The notes beneath the pieces were generated by a model. That model saw nothing but the letters and a program-made list of their open reading frames with translations, did not search any database and was not told the origin of the DNA. This document shows, one piece after another, positions 23,840 to 30,509 of a stretch of 39,798 nucleotides of DNA (positions within the stretch are counted from its first letter, which is position 1; each line of letters opens with the position of its first letter). The DNA is from JAICYJ01 sp045806525 (GTDB lineage: Bacteria > Actinomycetota > Thermoleophilia > Gaiellales > JAICJC01): positions 1 through 39,798 of the forward strand of contig JBJMJD010000088.1 of NCBI GenBank assembly GCA_045806525.1, given 5' to 3'. The position numbers were made by a program, and so were the translations under genes.

Positions 23840-24163
23840 TCATTCCTCCGGAGACGACGTATCGGGCTCAGAATCTAGCGTATCAAGCCCCCGCAGGGCA
23901 CCCGCCGCCTCCGCGCGCAGCCGCCGGCGCTCGCTCTGGTAGTCCTCATCGCTGATCTTGCCGGTGCGGTGATCCTGCTCCAGGTCACGTAAGCCGGCGT
24001 AGGCGGCGTCGCGGCGCTCCATCAACTCCAGCCGGTTGCGATCGCGCGGCGACAGCGCCTGCTCCGGTGCTCCCCGCTCCGGCGACAGGAACGGCCACGC
24101 CACCGCCACCACCGCGGTGGCGACGATGACCGCCACGACGGCGGCCTCGGCCGCGGTGCTCAC
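23840..24163 (-). CDS. CcmI/CcmH-type membrane protein of cytochrome c maturation
   Basis: A 107-residue protein: one N-terminal membrane helix (about 6-26), then a basic linker and a helical segment (NRLELMERRDAAYAGLRDLEQDHRTGKISDEDYQSERRRLRAEAAGALRGL). The pattern L..RRDAAY..LRDLE.D...GKIS..DY...R is the N-terminal module seen in CcmI and short zinc-ribbon-less relatives. Start GTG overlaps the ccmF stop by 4 nt, supporting a role in heme-lyase assembly. CcmI proper has extra TPR repeats, which are missing. Confidence 0.75.
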   Translation of the reverse strand: MSTAAEAAVVAVIVATAVVAVAWPFLSPERGAPEQALSPRDRNRLELMERRDAAYAGLRDLEQDHRTGKISDEDYQSERRRLRAEAAGALRGLDTLDSEPDTSSPEE

Positions 24164-26163
24164 GCCTCTTTGGCCAGCGCGGTCGAGTAGCGTCGCGCGA
24201 GCTGGCGGGCCTCGCGCGGATCGGGCCAGATCGTGATGGCGGCGCCCAGCACGAACACCAGGCCGGCCAGCCAGATCAGGCTCACCATCGGGTTCACCAG
24301 CGCCTTGATCACGACCTCGTTCTTGCTCGGATCGGCGCCCTGCAGGATCGTGTAGACGTCGACGCCGCGCAGGTCATGACGGATGTCGACCTCGTTCGAC
24401 TGCGTCTTCACGGTGTGGTCGGTGAAGTCGCGCACGGCCGGATACAGCGTCCCCAGGGTGCTGTCGCCACGGCTGACAACCAGCCGTGCGGCCGTATCCA
24501 CGTAGTTGGGGCCGGTGGCCGACCGCATGCCGGTGTAGGTGAGCGTGTAGCCGCCCACCTGCATCGACTGGCCGGGCTTCAGCGCGGCCTGGTTGACGCT
24601 GCCGTAGGCACCGGAGGCGGCTATCCCGACCACCAGCAGCACCACGGCCAAGTGCACGACGTAGCCACCGTAGCGACGGCGATTGCGGCTGACCAGGTCG
24701 ACCAGGGCACGCGGCCAGGAGCCGCCGGCTATCGCCCTTCGGGCCGAGGCGCCGCGTGCGAACTCCAGTCCGATCGTGACCGTCACGAAGATGCACAGCG
24801 AGAACGCCGTCAGCCCCGGCCAGCTCGACCCCAGCCCCAGCAGCGCGAGCAGCGCGCCGCCGGCCGCGGCCGAGATCACCGGCCAGCGAAAGGTGCGCCA
24901 GAGGCTGCCCGGCGTCGCCCGCCGCCACGCGATCAGGGGACCGATTCCGGTCAGCGCCAGCAGCGGCAGCCCGAACGCGACCAGGAAGAAGTTGTAGTAC
25001 GGCACCGACACCGTGCTGCGCACGCCCCGCACCGCCTCGGACAGCAGCGGGAACACCACGCCCCACAAGATCACGAACGCGAAGGCCAGCAACAGCAGGT
25101 TGTTGAACAGGAACGTCGCCTCCCGCGACACCACCGACTCCAGCTTGTGGTCGCTGCGAAGCAGCGGCAGCCGCCACACCAGGAGCGTGGTCGCGAACGC
25201 CAGCACGATCGACAGGAAGACCAGCAGCGCCGGCCCCACCGGCGACTGCACGAACGAGTGGATCGAATCGACCACGCCGCTTCGGGTCAGGAACGTGCCG
25301 AAGATGGACAGGGCGAACGTGGCGGTGACGAGCACCACGTTCCAGACCTTCAGCATGCCCCGCTTCTCCTGCACCATCACCGAGTGCAGGTAGGCGGTGC
25401 CGGCCAGCCACGGCATCAGCGCCGCATTCTCGACCGGATCCCAGCCCCAGTACCCACCCCAGCCGATCTCGACGTAGGCCCAGTGCGCACCCAGCAGCAT
25501 GCCCACACCCAGCGATGCCCACGCGAACAGCGTCCAGCGGCGCACGGATGCCAGCCAGCGAGCGTCGGTGCGGCGCGTGATCAGCGCCGCCATGGCGAAC
25601 GCGAACGGCACCGCGAACGAGACGTACCCCAGGTACAGCGCCGGGGGGTGCGCGGCCATGTAGGGGTTCTGCAGCGACGGATCGAGGCCGAACCCGTCGT
25701 GCGGCACCACGCCGGCGGTGCGCTCGAACGGCGAGGAGATGATCGTCGCCATCGATGCGAAGAACACCATGCAGGCACTCAGCACGGCGGTCACCCACGG
25801 CATCAGCTCACGGTTCTTGTGCCTGTTCTGCAGCGTCACCAGCGAGGCGGCGCCGGTCAGCACCGTCAGCCACAGCAGCAGCGAGCCGGGCTGGCTGGCC
25901 CACAGCGATGTCAGCAGGTAGGGCGTCGGCAACGTGCGGCTGGTGTGTTGCAGGACGACGGCGATCGAGAAGTCGTGGCGCACCAGTGCTATCTCGAGCA
26001 GCACCACCGCCGACACGGTGCAGACGAACGCGGCCATCACGGCGTTGCCGGCGCTGCGCATCAACCGCCGGTCGCGGCGCAACCCGGCCAGCACCGACGC
26101 TGCGGTGGCGTAGATCACCAGCGCCAGCACGAGCAGCAGCAGCGCGCTGCCGACGGTGGCCAA
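24160..26163 (-). CDS. ccmF: cytochrome c heme lyase subunit CcmF
   Basis: The 667-residue polytopic membrane protein has about 14-15 helices. The WWD heme-binding loop WGGYWGWDPVENAALMPWL is clear, as are the flanking LYLGYVSFAVPFAFA and WAYVEIG regions and the soluble C-terminal domain near 505-610 (VNQAALKPGQSMQVGGYTLTYTGM). CcmF joins heme to the CXXCH motif of apocytochromes in System I maturation. Start TTG with GGGGA upstream. CcmA, B, C, E and H are not in the window, so the pathway is split or reduced. Co-transcription with pspA may link it to membrane stress. Confidence 0.93.
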   Translation of the reverse strand: MATVGSALLLLVLALVIYATAASVLAGLRRDRRLMRSAGNAVMAAFVCTVSAVVLLEIALVRHDFSIAVVLQHTSRTLPTPYLLTSLWASQPGSLLLWLTVLTGAASLVTLQNRHKNRELMPWVTAVLSACMVFFASMATIISSPFERTAGVVPHDGFGLDPSLQNPYMAAHPPALYLGYVSFAVPFAFAMAALITRRTDARWLASVRRWTLFAWASLGVGMLLGAHWAYVEIGWGGYWGWDPVENAALMPWLAGTAYLHSVMVQEKRGMLKVWNVVLVTATFALSIFGTFLTRSGVVDSIHSFVQSPVGPALLVFLSIVLAFATTLLVWRLPLLRSDHKLESVVSREATFLFNNLLLLAFAFVILWGVVFPLLSEAVRGVRSTVSVPYYNFFLVAFGLPLLALTGIGPLIAWRRATPGSLWRTFRWPVISAAAGGALLALLGLGSSWPGLTAFSLCIFVTVTIGLEFARGASARRAIAGGSWPRALVDLVSRNRRRYGGYVVHLAVVLLVVGIAASGAYGSVNQAALKPGQSMQVGGYTLTYTGMRSATGPNYVDTAARLVVSRGDSTLGTLYPAVRDFTDHTVKTQSNEVDIRHDLRGVDVYTILQGADPSKNEVVIKALVNPMVSLIWLAGLVFVLGAAITIWPDPREARQLARRYSTALAKEA

Positions 26164-26286
26164 GCTCAGATCCCCGAGCCCCGGCCCGAGTACCTGATGC
26201 AGAATGCAAAGTTACTCGAGCAGGTTAGAGGGGATGTCGCAGACGGGTGAGAGGCGGATCGCTCAGGTAGTCGAACCAGGTGGGAC

Positions 26287-27099
26287 ATGGAGCGGATGCT
26301 CAGCATCGAGACAATCGTAGCCGCCTGCCGAGCCGGTATGAGGCGGGACCACCCGGTTCAGCACGCTAATCGCTTCCCCCTCGATCTTGACCTAAGAGCC
26401 GGTATGGCCGATGCGCCTTTGCGTGGGGATGGGCCGGATGCTGCTGAGGTGCGGCTGAACCGGTTGTTGAACATGATCTTGGAGGCGGCGGTTGAGGCGT
26501 TGGGGTTTGACGCGGCGACGGTGACCGCGCGCCATAGGGGTGACTTGGCGACGGTGGCGGCGACCGATCAGCGGCTGATCGCGCTTGATGATGCCCAGTA
26601 TGACTCTGGTGAGGGGCCGTGCTTGGCGGTGTTGGAGCCGCATGAGCCGATCTCGCTGGATGATGCTGGAGAGGTTGGGGATCGGTGGGAGTATTTCAGT
26701 CGCACGGCGGCGCATCTGGGGGTGCATTCGACGCTTTCGATGCATCTGCCGGTGGACAGTGCGGATGTGGCGGCGTCGCTGAACATGTACTCGAAGCAGC
26801 GCCTTGAGCTGGGTGACGAGCAGGTGGCGGCGGCGGCGCCGTTTGCCGAGCAGCTGGCGGCGGCGATCGTGAGCGTGGACGCGTACCGCTCCACCGCCAG
26901 GCTGGCCCGAGACATGGCCGACGCGATGCGCTCCCGCGCCGTGATCGAGCAAGCTAAGGGCATGCTCATGGCCGACCAGCGGATCGACGCCGACCAGGCG
27001 TTCGAACGGCTCACCCAGCTCTCCCAGCGCTCGAACATGAAGCTACGCGACATCGCCCAACGCATCGTCACAGAGCGGACCGAACCGTCGGATGGCTGA
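26287..27099 (+). CDS. GAF-ANTAR putative antitermination regulator
   Basis: The 270-residue protein has a GAF sensor domain (about 60-200) and a C-terminal ANTAR three-helix bundle (about 210-262: RDMADAMRSRAVIEQAKGMLMADQRIDADQAFERLTQLSQRSNMKLRDIA). ANTAR domains bind paired RNA hexaloop hairpins and prevent termination. The first 40 residues are odd and an alternative ATG lies at 26404 (MADAPLRG). Between about 26400 and 26860 the codons are G/T-ending, unlike the C-ending codons of the ANTAR part and of neighbouring genes, so the GAF part may have been acquired separately. Target RNAs are unknown; the signal is not predictable. Confidence 0.85.
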   Translation: MERMLSIETIVAACRAGMRRDHPVQHANRFPLDLDLRAGMADAPLRGDGPDAAEVRLNRLLNMILEAAVEALGFDAATVTARHRGDLATVAATDQRLIALDDAQYDSGEGPCLAVLEPHEPISLDDAGEVGDRWEYFSRTAAHLGVHSTLSMHLPVDSADVAASLNMYSKQRLELGDEQVAAAAPFAEQLAAAIVSVDAYRSTARLARDMADAMRSRAVIEQAKGMLMADQRIDADQAFERLTQLSQRSNMKLRDIAQRIVTERTEPSDG

Positions 27100-27112
27100 C
27101 GAACCGCGTGGA

Positions 27113-27185
27113 TGCGCCCGGCAGGATTCGAACCTGCGACACGTGGCTTCGAAGGCCACTGCTCTATCCCCTGAGCTACGGGCGC
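27113..27185 (-). tRNA. tRNA-Arg (anticodon TCG)
   Basis: The minus strand folds into a full cloverleaf: acceptor GCGCCCG/CGGGCGC, D arm GCTC/GAGC, anticodon stem GTGGC/GCCAC with loop CTTCGAA (anticodon TCG), and T arm GCAGG-TTCGAAT-CCTGC. The discriminator base is A, and CCA is not encoded. Confidence 0.95.
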
Positions 27186-27563
27186 GGCCGGTTGATCGTA
27201 CTGCTCATCGAAGCCTCGGCACCGCAGGGGGCTGCTACTCCGAACCGCGCGAAGGCGGCCGATGGTGGCCCGTCGGTGGAGGCTCCACGCCACCGACGGG
27301 CCCTATCAGAGAGGGGTCGCATTCCATGCCGGCTCGGCCGGCAGGACGACTCCGCCGGGCGATCCTACGCTGCGGATGTTAGGAGAATGTGCGTGCGCCG
27401 TGAACTGGGATGCCCCCGGAGGCGGCACGGCGCACGCCACCGACAGCCCTCTGCCGAGAGCCCGACCGGTGACGCCGCGGCGCGCCCGGGGCTTGGAGCC
27501 AGGGCCGCGGCGTAGTCTCAGCATCCGTGCCTCGGCGGCGCTGGTCAAGGGGTGTTCACGTGG

Positions 27564-27602
27564 AAGGCCCGCCGACTGCTCCCGTGGCACTCGGCGGGCC
27601 TT
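27564..27602. terminator. candidate bidirectional terminator hairpin
   Basis: A 12-bp perfect stem AAGGCCCGCCGA/TCGGCGGGCCTT with a 15-nt loop. On the plus strand it is followed by a weak T-rich stretch (TTGATTCTT). The form is typical of GC-rich terminators. Confidence 0.4.
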
Positions 27603-27613
27603 GATTCTTGGAC

Positions 27614-27662
27614 AGGCTGCCCGATGCGCGCGCGGACAGTGCTTGTGTCCGCATTGCAGCCT
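27614..27662. other. two-layer hairpin upstream of the small cupin gene
   Basis: The outer stem AGGCTGC/GCAGCCT (7 bp) encloses a perfect inner stem GCGGACA/TGTCCGC with a 7-nt loop. It ends 38 nt before the cupin ATG, so it may be a 5' leader structure. Confidence 0.45.
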
Positions 27663-27700
27663 ACGCCTATCGAGCGGACGCTGCGGTTAAGATTGCCCCC

Positions 27701-28033
27701 ATGAGCCCCGTGATCGACTTCGAAGAGCTGCGCACAAGTCCCACCACGCTTCTGATGGAGGGCCACGCCTACGGCGCCGGCGTCTCGTTCTTCCTGATCG
27801 AGTACCCGCCCGGCCGCGGCAACAGCCTGCACCGCCACCCCTACGCCGAGGTGTTCATCGTGCAGGAGGGCGAGGCGCTGTTCACGGTCGGCGACAGCGA
27901 GGTGCCGGGCCGCGCCGGCAGCGTCGTGGTGGTGCCGGCCGGCGACGCGCACCGGTTCCAGGCGACCGGCGAGGGCACGCTTCGGATCACCTGCATCCAC
28001 GCCGCCGGGGAGATGCAGACCGAGTGGCTGTAG
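27701..28033 (+). CDS. small cupin-domain protein
   Basis: A 110-residue protein that is almost entirely one cupin barrel. Motif 1 is complete (PPGRGNSLHRHPYAEVFIVQEG: two His and Glu) and motif 2 is complete (VVVPAGDAHRF), so a metal-binding site is expected. It has no fused partner. Its stop lies 4 nt from the stop of the convergent hypothetical gene. The stem-rich leader upstream may control it. The ligand is unknown. Confidence 0.85.
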   Translation: MSPVIDFEELRTSPTTLLMEGHAYGAGVSFFLIEYPPGRGNSLHRHPYAEVFIVQEGEALFTVGDSEVPGRAGSVVVVPAGDAHRFQATGEGTLRITCIHAAGEMQTEWL

Positions 28034-28037
28034 CCGG

Positions 28038-28400
28038 CTAGTACTGCTCTTCGGCCAGCGCGTCCAGCGTGGACGCGAGCAGCTTCGTCAGCTCGTCCGT
28101 GGTCTTCTCGAGGTGCTTCTTCCAGAACCGGCGCTCGCGCCGCTTGGTGGCCGAGCCTGACCCGAGGCGGCAGATGCGGGCGGCGTCGGCCATCGCCATG
28201 ATCTTCATCACGCCGGGCGCGGTGCGGTTACTGGTCAGCACCACGTGCAGCTCCTCGCGCAGCTTCAGGAACTCGAGCGCGCTGATCTCGGCGCGCTCGC
28301 CGAGCGTGTCGAGCACCCCGTCGATCACGGCCAGGTTCTCGGCCTCATACTGGTACGCGTCCGACGCCGCGTAGGCGAGTTCGAGTGCTGCATCCTTCAT
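28038..28400 (-). CDS. hypothetical helical protein
   Basis: A 120-residue soluble protein, helical throughout: acidic N-terminal half (LELAYAASDAYQYEAENLAVIDGVLDTLGER), then a basic middle (SGSATKRRERRFWKKHLEKTTDELTKLL). There is no signal peptide or known motif. The chosen start is ATG; a GTG codon immediately upstream (28403) would add one residue. Neither has a clear ribosome site. The gene is 38 nt downstream of the TPR gene's position on the same strand but transcribed upstream of it, so the two may share a transcript. Confidence 0.6.
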   Translation of the reverse strand: MKDAALELAYAASDAYQYEAENLAVIDGVLDTLGERAEISALEFLKLREELHVVLTSNRTAPGVMKIMAMADAARICRLGSGSATKRRERRFWKKHLEKTTDELTKLLASTLDALAEEQY

Positions 28401-28442
28401 CACGACTGATATCGGCGGGCACAGGTGGGTGCTTGAGACCGC

Positions 28443-30104
28443 TCAGGCGGCGTGCGTCATGCGGCAGAAGCAGGAGCTTCGCACCGGCACCGTGGCCCGG
28501 GCCAGCGCCAGCTGCAGCCGCGGCCGCACGATGTCTGCCTCGGCCTGCTTGCCGAGACGCGTCAGGCACTCGTGGAACCCATGCAGGCTCCACACGTTGT
28601 CGGGGTGCTGGCAGGGTCGGCTGAGCGTCGAGTCGAGACCGAGGTCGGCGCGGTAGACGGCCTCCGCCTGCTCGATGTGGCCCTGCTCGAGCAGCAGCGC
28701 GCCCAGCGCGTGGCGGGTCGGCTGCATCCAGGCCCAGGGCTCGTCGTAGAGCATGCTGTCGTCGAGCTCGACCGAGCGGCGCAGGTGCGCGAAGGCAGCG
28801 TCGAAGCGGCCGTGGCGGTACTCGATCTCGCCGTCCAGCATCTCGGCGGCCACCGCCAGCGCGTCCAGGCAGGTGTTGTTGAACAGGTAGCGGGTGTCCG
28901 GCACGCGCGCGACCGCCTCGCGGAACAGGCGGCGCTGCTCGTCGGCCGCGGCCAGGTCGCCGGTGGCCGCGTGCGCAACGCCCTTGACGTAGTGCAGCAT
29001 GGCCGTGGTCACGCAGTAGAGCTGGGCGTCGTCTGGCAGCGGCTCGGCCAGGATCTCGTCCCACATGCCGAACCGCACCAGCACGTGCAGGCGCATCGAC
29101 ACGAACCCCTCCAGCCAGTCGGCCATCACCGGCACCTCGATCCGCAGCAACTCCTCGGTCAGCGTCGCCCGCAGCTCGGCGGCCGCCTCCAGCGCCGGCT
29201 CCGGCTGGCCCAGGAACATCGCGCCGTAGATGGTGAAGTGGTAGTCGTGGCAGCGGTAGAGCGTGTAGAAGTTGAGGGCGCCCTCGCGCTCAAGGAACTT
29301 GCGGTCGGCGACGATCGCGCGGCGGTTGCCGGTGACCACGTCGCGGTAGTTGCCGCAGAGCACGTCGATGTGGGTGGGCATGTGGACGAGGTGGCCGGCG
29401 TCGGGGACGAGGTCGCGCAGCTGGTCCGCGGCCCGTAGGGCACGCTCGGGGATCGGCGACATCTCCATCGTGTGTACGTACATGTGCAGCAGGCCGGGGT
29501 GGGGGCGAGCGCCGTTCGAGCCGGCCATCCCGCGCTCGAGCACCGCCATCGCCTCGGCGGTGTCGGCGCCCTCGGCCGGCTCGCCGGTCTGGAGGTCCCA
29601 GAGCAGCCAGGGCGTGCGGCCGATCAGCGCCTCGGCAAACAGCGAGGCCACGTCCTGGTCGTCGCCGAACTCGGTGTGGACGGCCCGCATGGCGGCCGCG
29701 TACTCGTCGCTCCACGGGGCGCAGTCCTCGGCCGGCGTGTCCTCTGGGAAGCGAGCCCGTAGCGCCTCGATCAGCGCCTGCTCGACCGGCGTGCCGGCGC
29801 CGGCCAGCTGCGAGGCCGTGGTCACGGCGGCGTGAGCGGTGGCCACGGCGTCGGTCAGTTCCTGCTGCTCGAAGGCGTCCCAGTCCTTGTTGTAGTTGGG
29901 GCCGATCGCGTAGGCGAGGCCCCAGTGCGCCATGGCGCAGCCAGGGTCGGCCGCGATCGCGTGCTGGAAGCAGCGGACGGCCTCCTCGTGGTTGAAGGCG
30001 TAGCACCAGGTGAGGCCGCGGTCGAACCACGTCTGGGCATCGTCCGACGCGGTGGTGACGGGGCGGCCGAATCCGCCGAGATCGTAGTACTCGTCGCGGG
30101 GCAT
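28443..30104 (-). CDS. TPR-repeat protein with conserved His cluster
   Basis: A 553-residue soluble protein of TPR-like helical pairs, e.g. about 25-70 (WFDRGLTWCYAFNHEEAVRCFQHAIAADPGCAMAHWGLAYAIG) and again near 430-480 and 495-520. A central region holds the unusual pattern LLHMYVHTMEMSPIPERALRAADQLRDLVPDAGHLVHMPTHI, with several His that could bind metal. The family is common in soil bacteria, has no established function, and is usually stand-alone. There is no export signal. The upstream gene is tRNA-His, same strand. Confidence 0.8.
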   Translation of the reverse strand: MPRDEYYDLGGFGRPVTTASDDAQTWFDRGLTWCYAFNHEEAVRCFQHAIAADPGCAMAHWGLAYAIGPNYNKDWDAFEQQELTDAVATAHAAVTTASQLAGAGTPVEQALIEALRARFPEDTPAEDCAPWSDEYAAAMRAVHTEFGDDQDVASLFAEALIGRTPWLLWDLQTGEPAEGADTAEAMAVLERGMAGSNGARPHPGLLHMYVHTMEMSPIPERALRAADQLRDLVPDAGHLVHMPTHIDVLCGNYRDVVTGNRRAIVADRKFLEREGALNFYTLYRCHDYHFTIYGAMFLGQPEPALEAAAELRATLTEELLRIEVPVMADWLEGFVSMRLHVLVRFGMWDEILAEPLPDDAQLYCVTTAMLHYVKGVAHAATGDLAAADEQRRLFREAVARVPDTRYLFNNTCLDALAVAAEMLDGEIEYRHGRFDAAFAHLRRSVELDDSMLYDEPWAWMQPTRHALGALLLEQGHIEQAEAVYRADLGLDSTLSRPCQHPDNVWSLHGFHECLTRLGKQAEADIVRPRLQLALARATVPVRSSCFCRMTHAA

Positions 30105-30136
30105 GGTGAGCCGTCGATCATACGCTGCCGAGGAAG

Positions 30137-30211
30137 GGTGACCGGTGGGACTCGAACCCACGACCTCCTGGACCACAACCAGGGGCTACCACCAGCTGAG
30201 CTACGGCCACC
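30137..30211 (-). tRNA. tRNA-His (anticodon GTG)
   Basis: The minus strand gives the cloverleaf: acceptor GTGGCCG/CGGTCAC (one G-U pair) with an encoded extra 5' G opposite C73, as expected for tRNA-His, anticodon stem CCTGG/CCAGG with loop TTGTGGT, and T arm GTGGG-TTCGAGT-CCCAC. CCA is not fully encoded. Confidence 0.95.
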
Positions 30212-30301
30212 GCGTGCCCTCAGGATACCGGTATCGGCAAACGGCCGCCCTGTTTGCCCGATTCGCGGCCGGCGCTGAGAGCTTACGGGCGCTGATAGAG
30301 A

Positions 30302-30314
30302 GGTGCCGGGCACC
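30302..30314. repeat. GGTGCC palindrome, copy A
   Basis: GGTGCCGGGCACC, a perfect 6-bp inverted repeat with centre G; the flanks GTTCCATCACCCG (right) and CTGATAGAG (left) match those of copies B and C. Confidence 0.7.
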
Positions 30315-30368
30315 GTTCCATCACCCGTGACAGTTGTGCCGCGGCGGTTACGCCAGCGTCACGCCTGT

Positions 30369-30393
30369 TACGACGGTGCCCGGCACCGTCGTA
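30369..30393. repeat. GGTGCC palindrome, copy B (12-bp arms)
   Basis: The core GACGGTGCCCGGCACCGTC is extended by three more paired bases on each side, giving 12-bp perfect arms around a single C. The right flank TATCACCCG is shared with copy C (TATCAGCCG). Confidence 0.75.
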
Positions 30394-30427
30394 TCACCCG
30401 CGACCTTCGCGTGACGCTGCTGTGACG

Positions 30428-30443
30428 GGTTTCCCGGGAAACC
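30428..30443. repeat. perfect palindrome GGTTTCCCGGGAAACC
   Basis: A 16-bp palindrome with no loop, between copies B and C of the GGTGCC element. Its function is unknown. Confidence 0.6.
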
Positions 30444-30480
30444 TGTAACGAGACGGTCACGCCGGTGCAACCCGTGGTAT

Positions 30481-30499
30481 GACGGTGCCCGGCACCGTC
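30481..30499. repeat. GGTGCC palindrome, copy C
   Basis: The same 19-bp core as copy B (GACGGTGCCCGGCACCGTC), 10 bp from the KAP stop codon. It may also act as the KAP terminator hairpin. Confidence 0.7.
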
Positions 30500-30509
30500 C
30501 TATCAGCCG

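Larger units (their letters stand above)
27186..27700. other. 515-nt gene-free gap with five strong hairpins
   Basis: No protein gene is convincing. Perfect-stem hairpins are: 27267-27302 (13 bp, with a nested GTGGA-GGC-TCCAC), 27327-27343 (7 bp, loop TCG), 27391-27437 (12 bp), 27472-27513 (10 bp) and 27564-27602 (12 bp); a two-layer hairpin follows at 27614-27662. They could be a structured RNA, clustered terminators or repeats. I found no match by eye to SRP RNA, tmRNA or RNase P RNA. Confidence 0.6.
30212..30509. other. 298-bp repeat-rich gap between tRNA-His and the KAP gene
   Basis: No gene is seen. The gap holds the three GGTGCC palindromes, the GGTTTCCCGGGAAACC palindrome, three GTGAC, two GTCAC, two GTTAC and one GTAAC word. 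It looks like a cluster of REP-type repeats. Confidence 0.6.

Noticed and set aside
27384..27515. Short frame with AGGAG upstream (start MCVRRELGCPRRR)
   Set aside because: The ribosome site is too close to the ATG, the peptide is Arg/Ala shadow-like, and it runs through two perfect hairpins.
27186..27700. Known housekeeping RNAs (SRP RNA, tmRNA, RNase P RNA)
   Set aside because: None of their conserved sequence blocks could be found on either strand.
30302..30499. CRISPR array
   Set aside because: The three repeats are palindromes with irregular spacing (about 75 and 110 nt) and no uniform spacers or cas genes.
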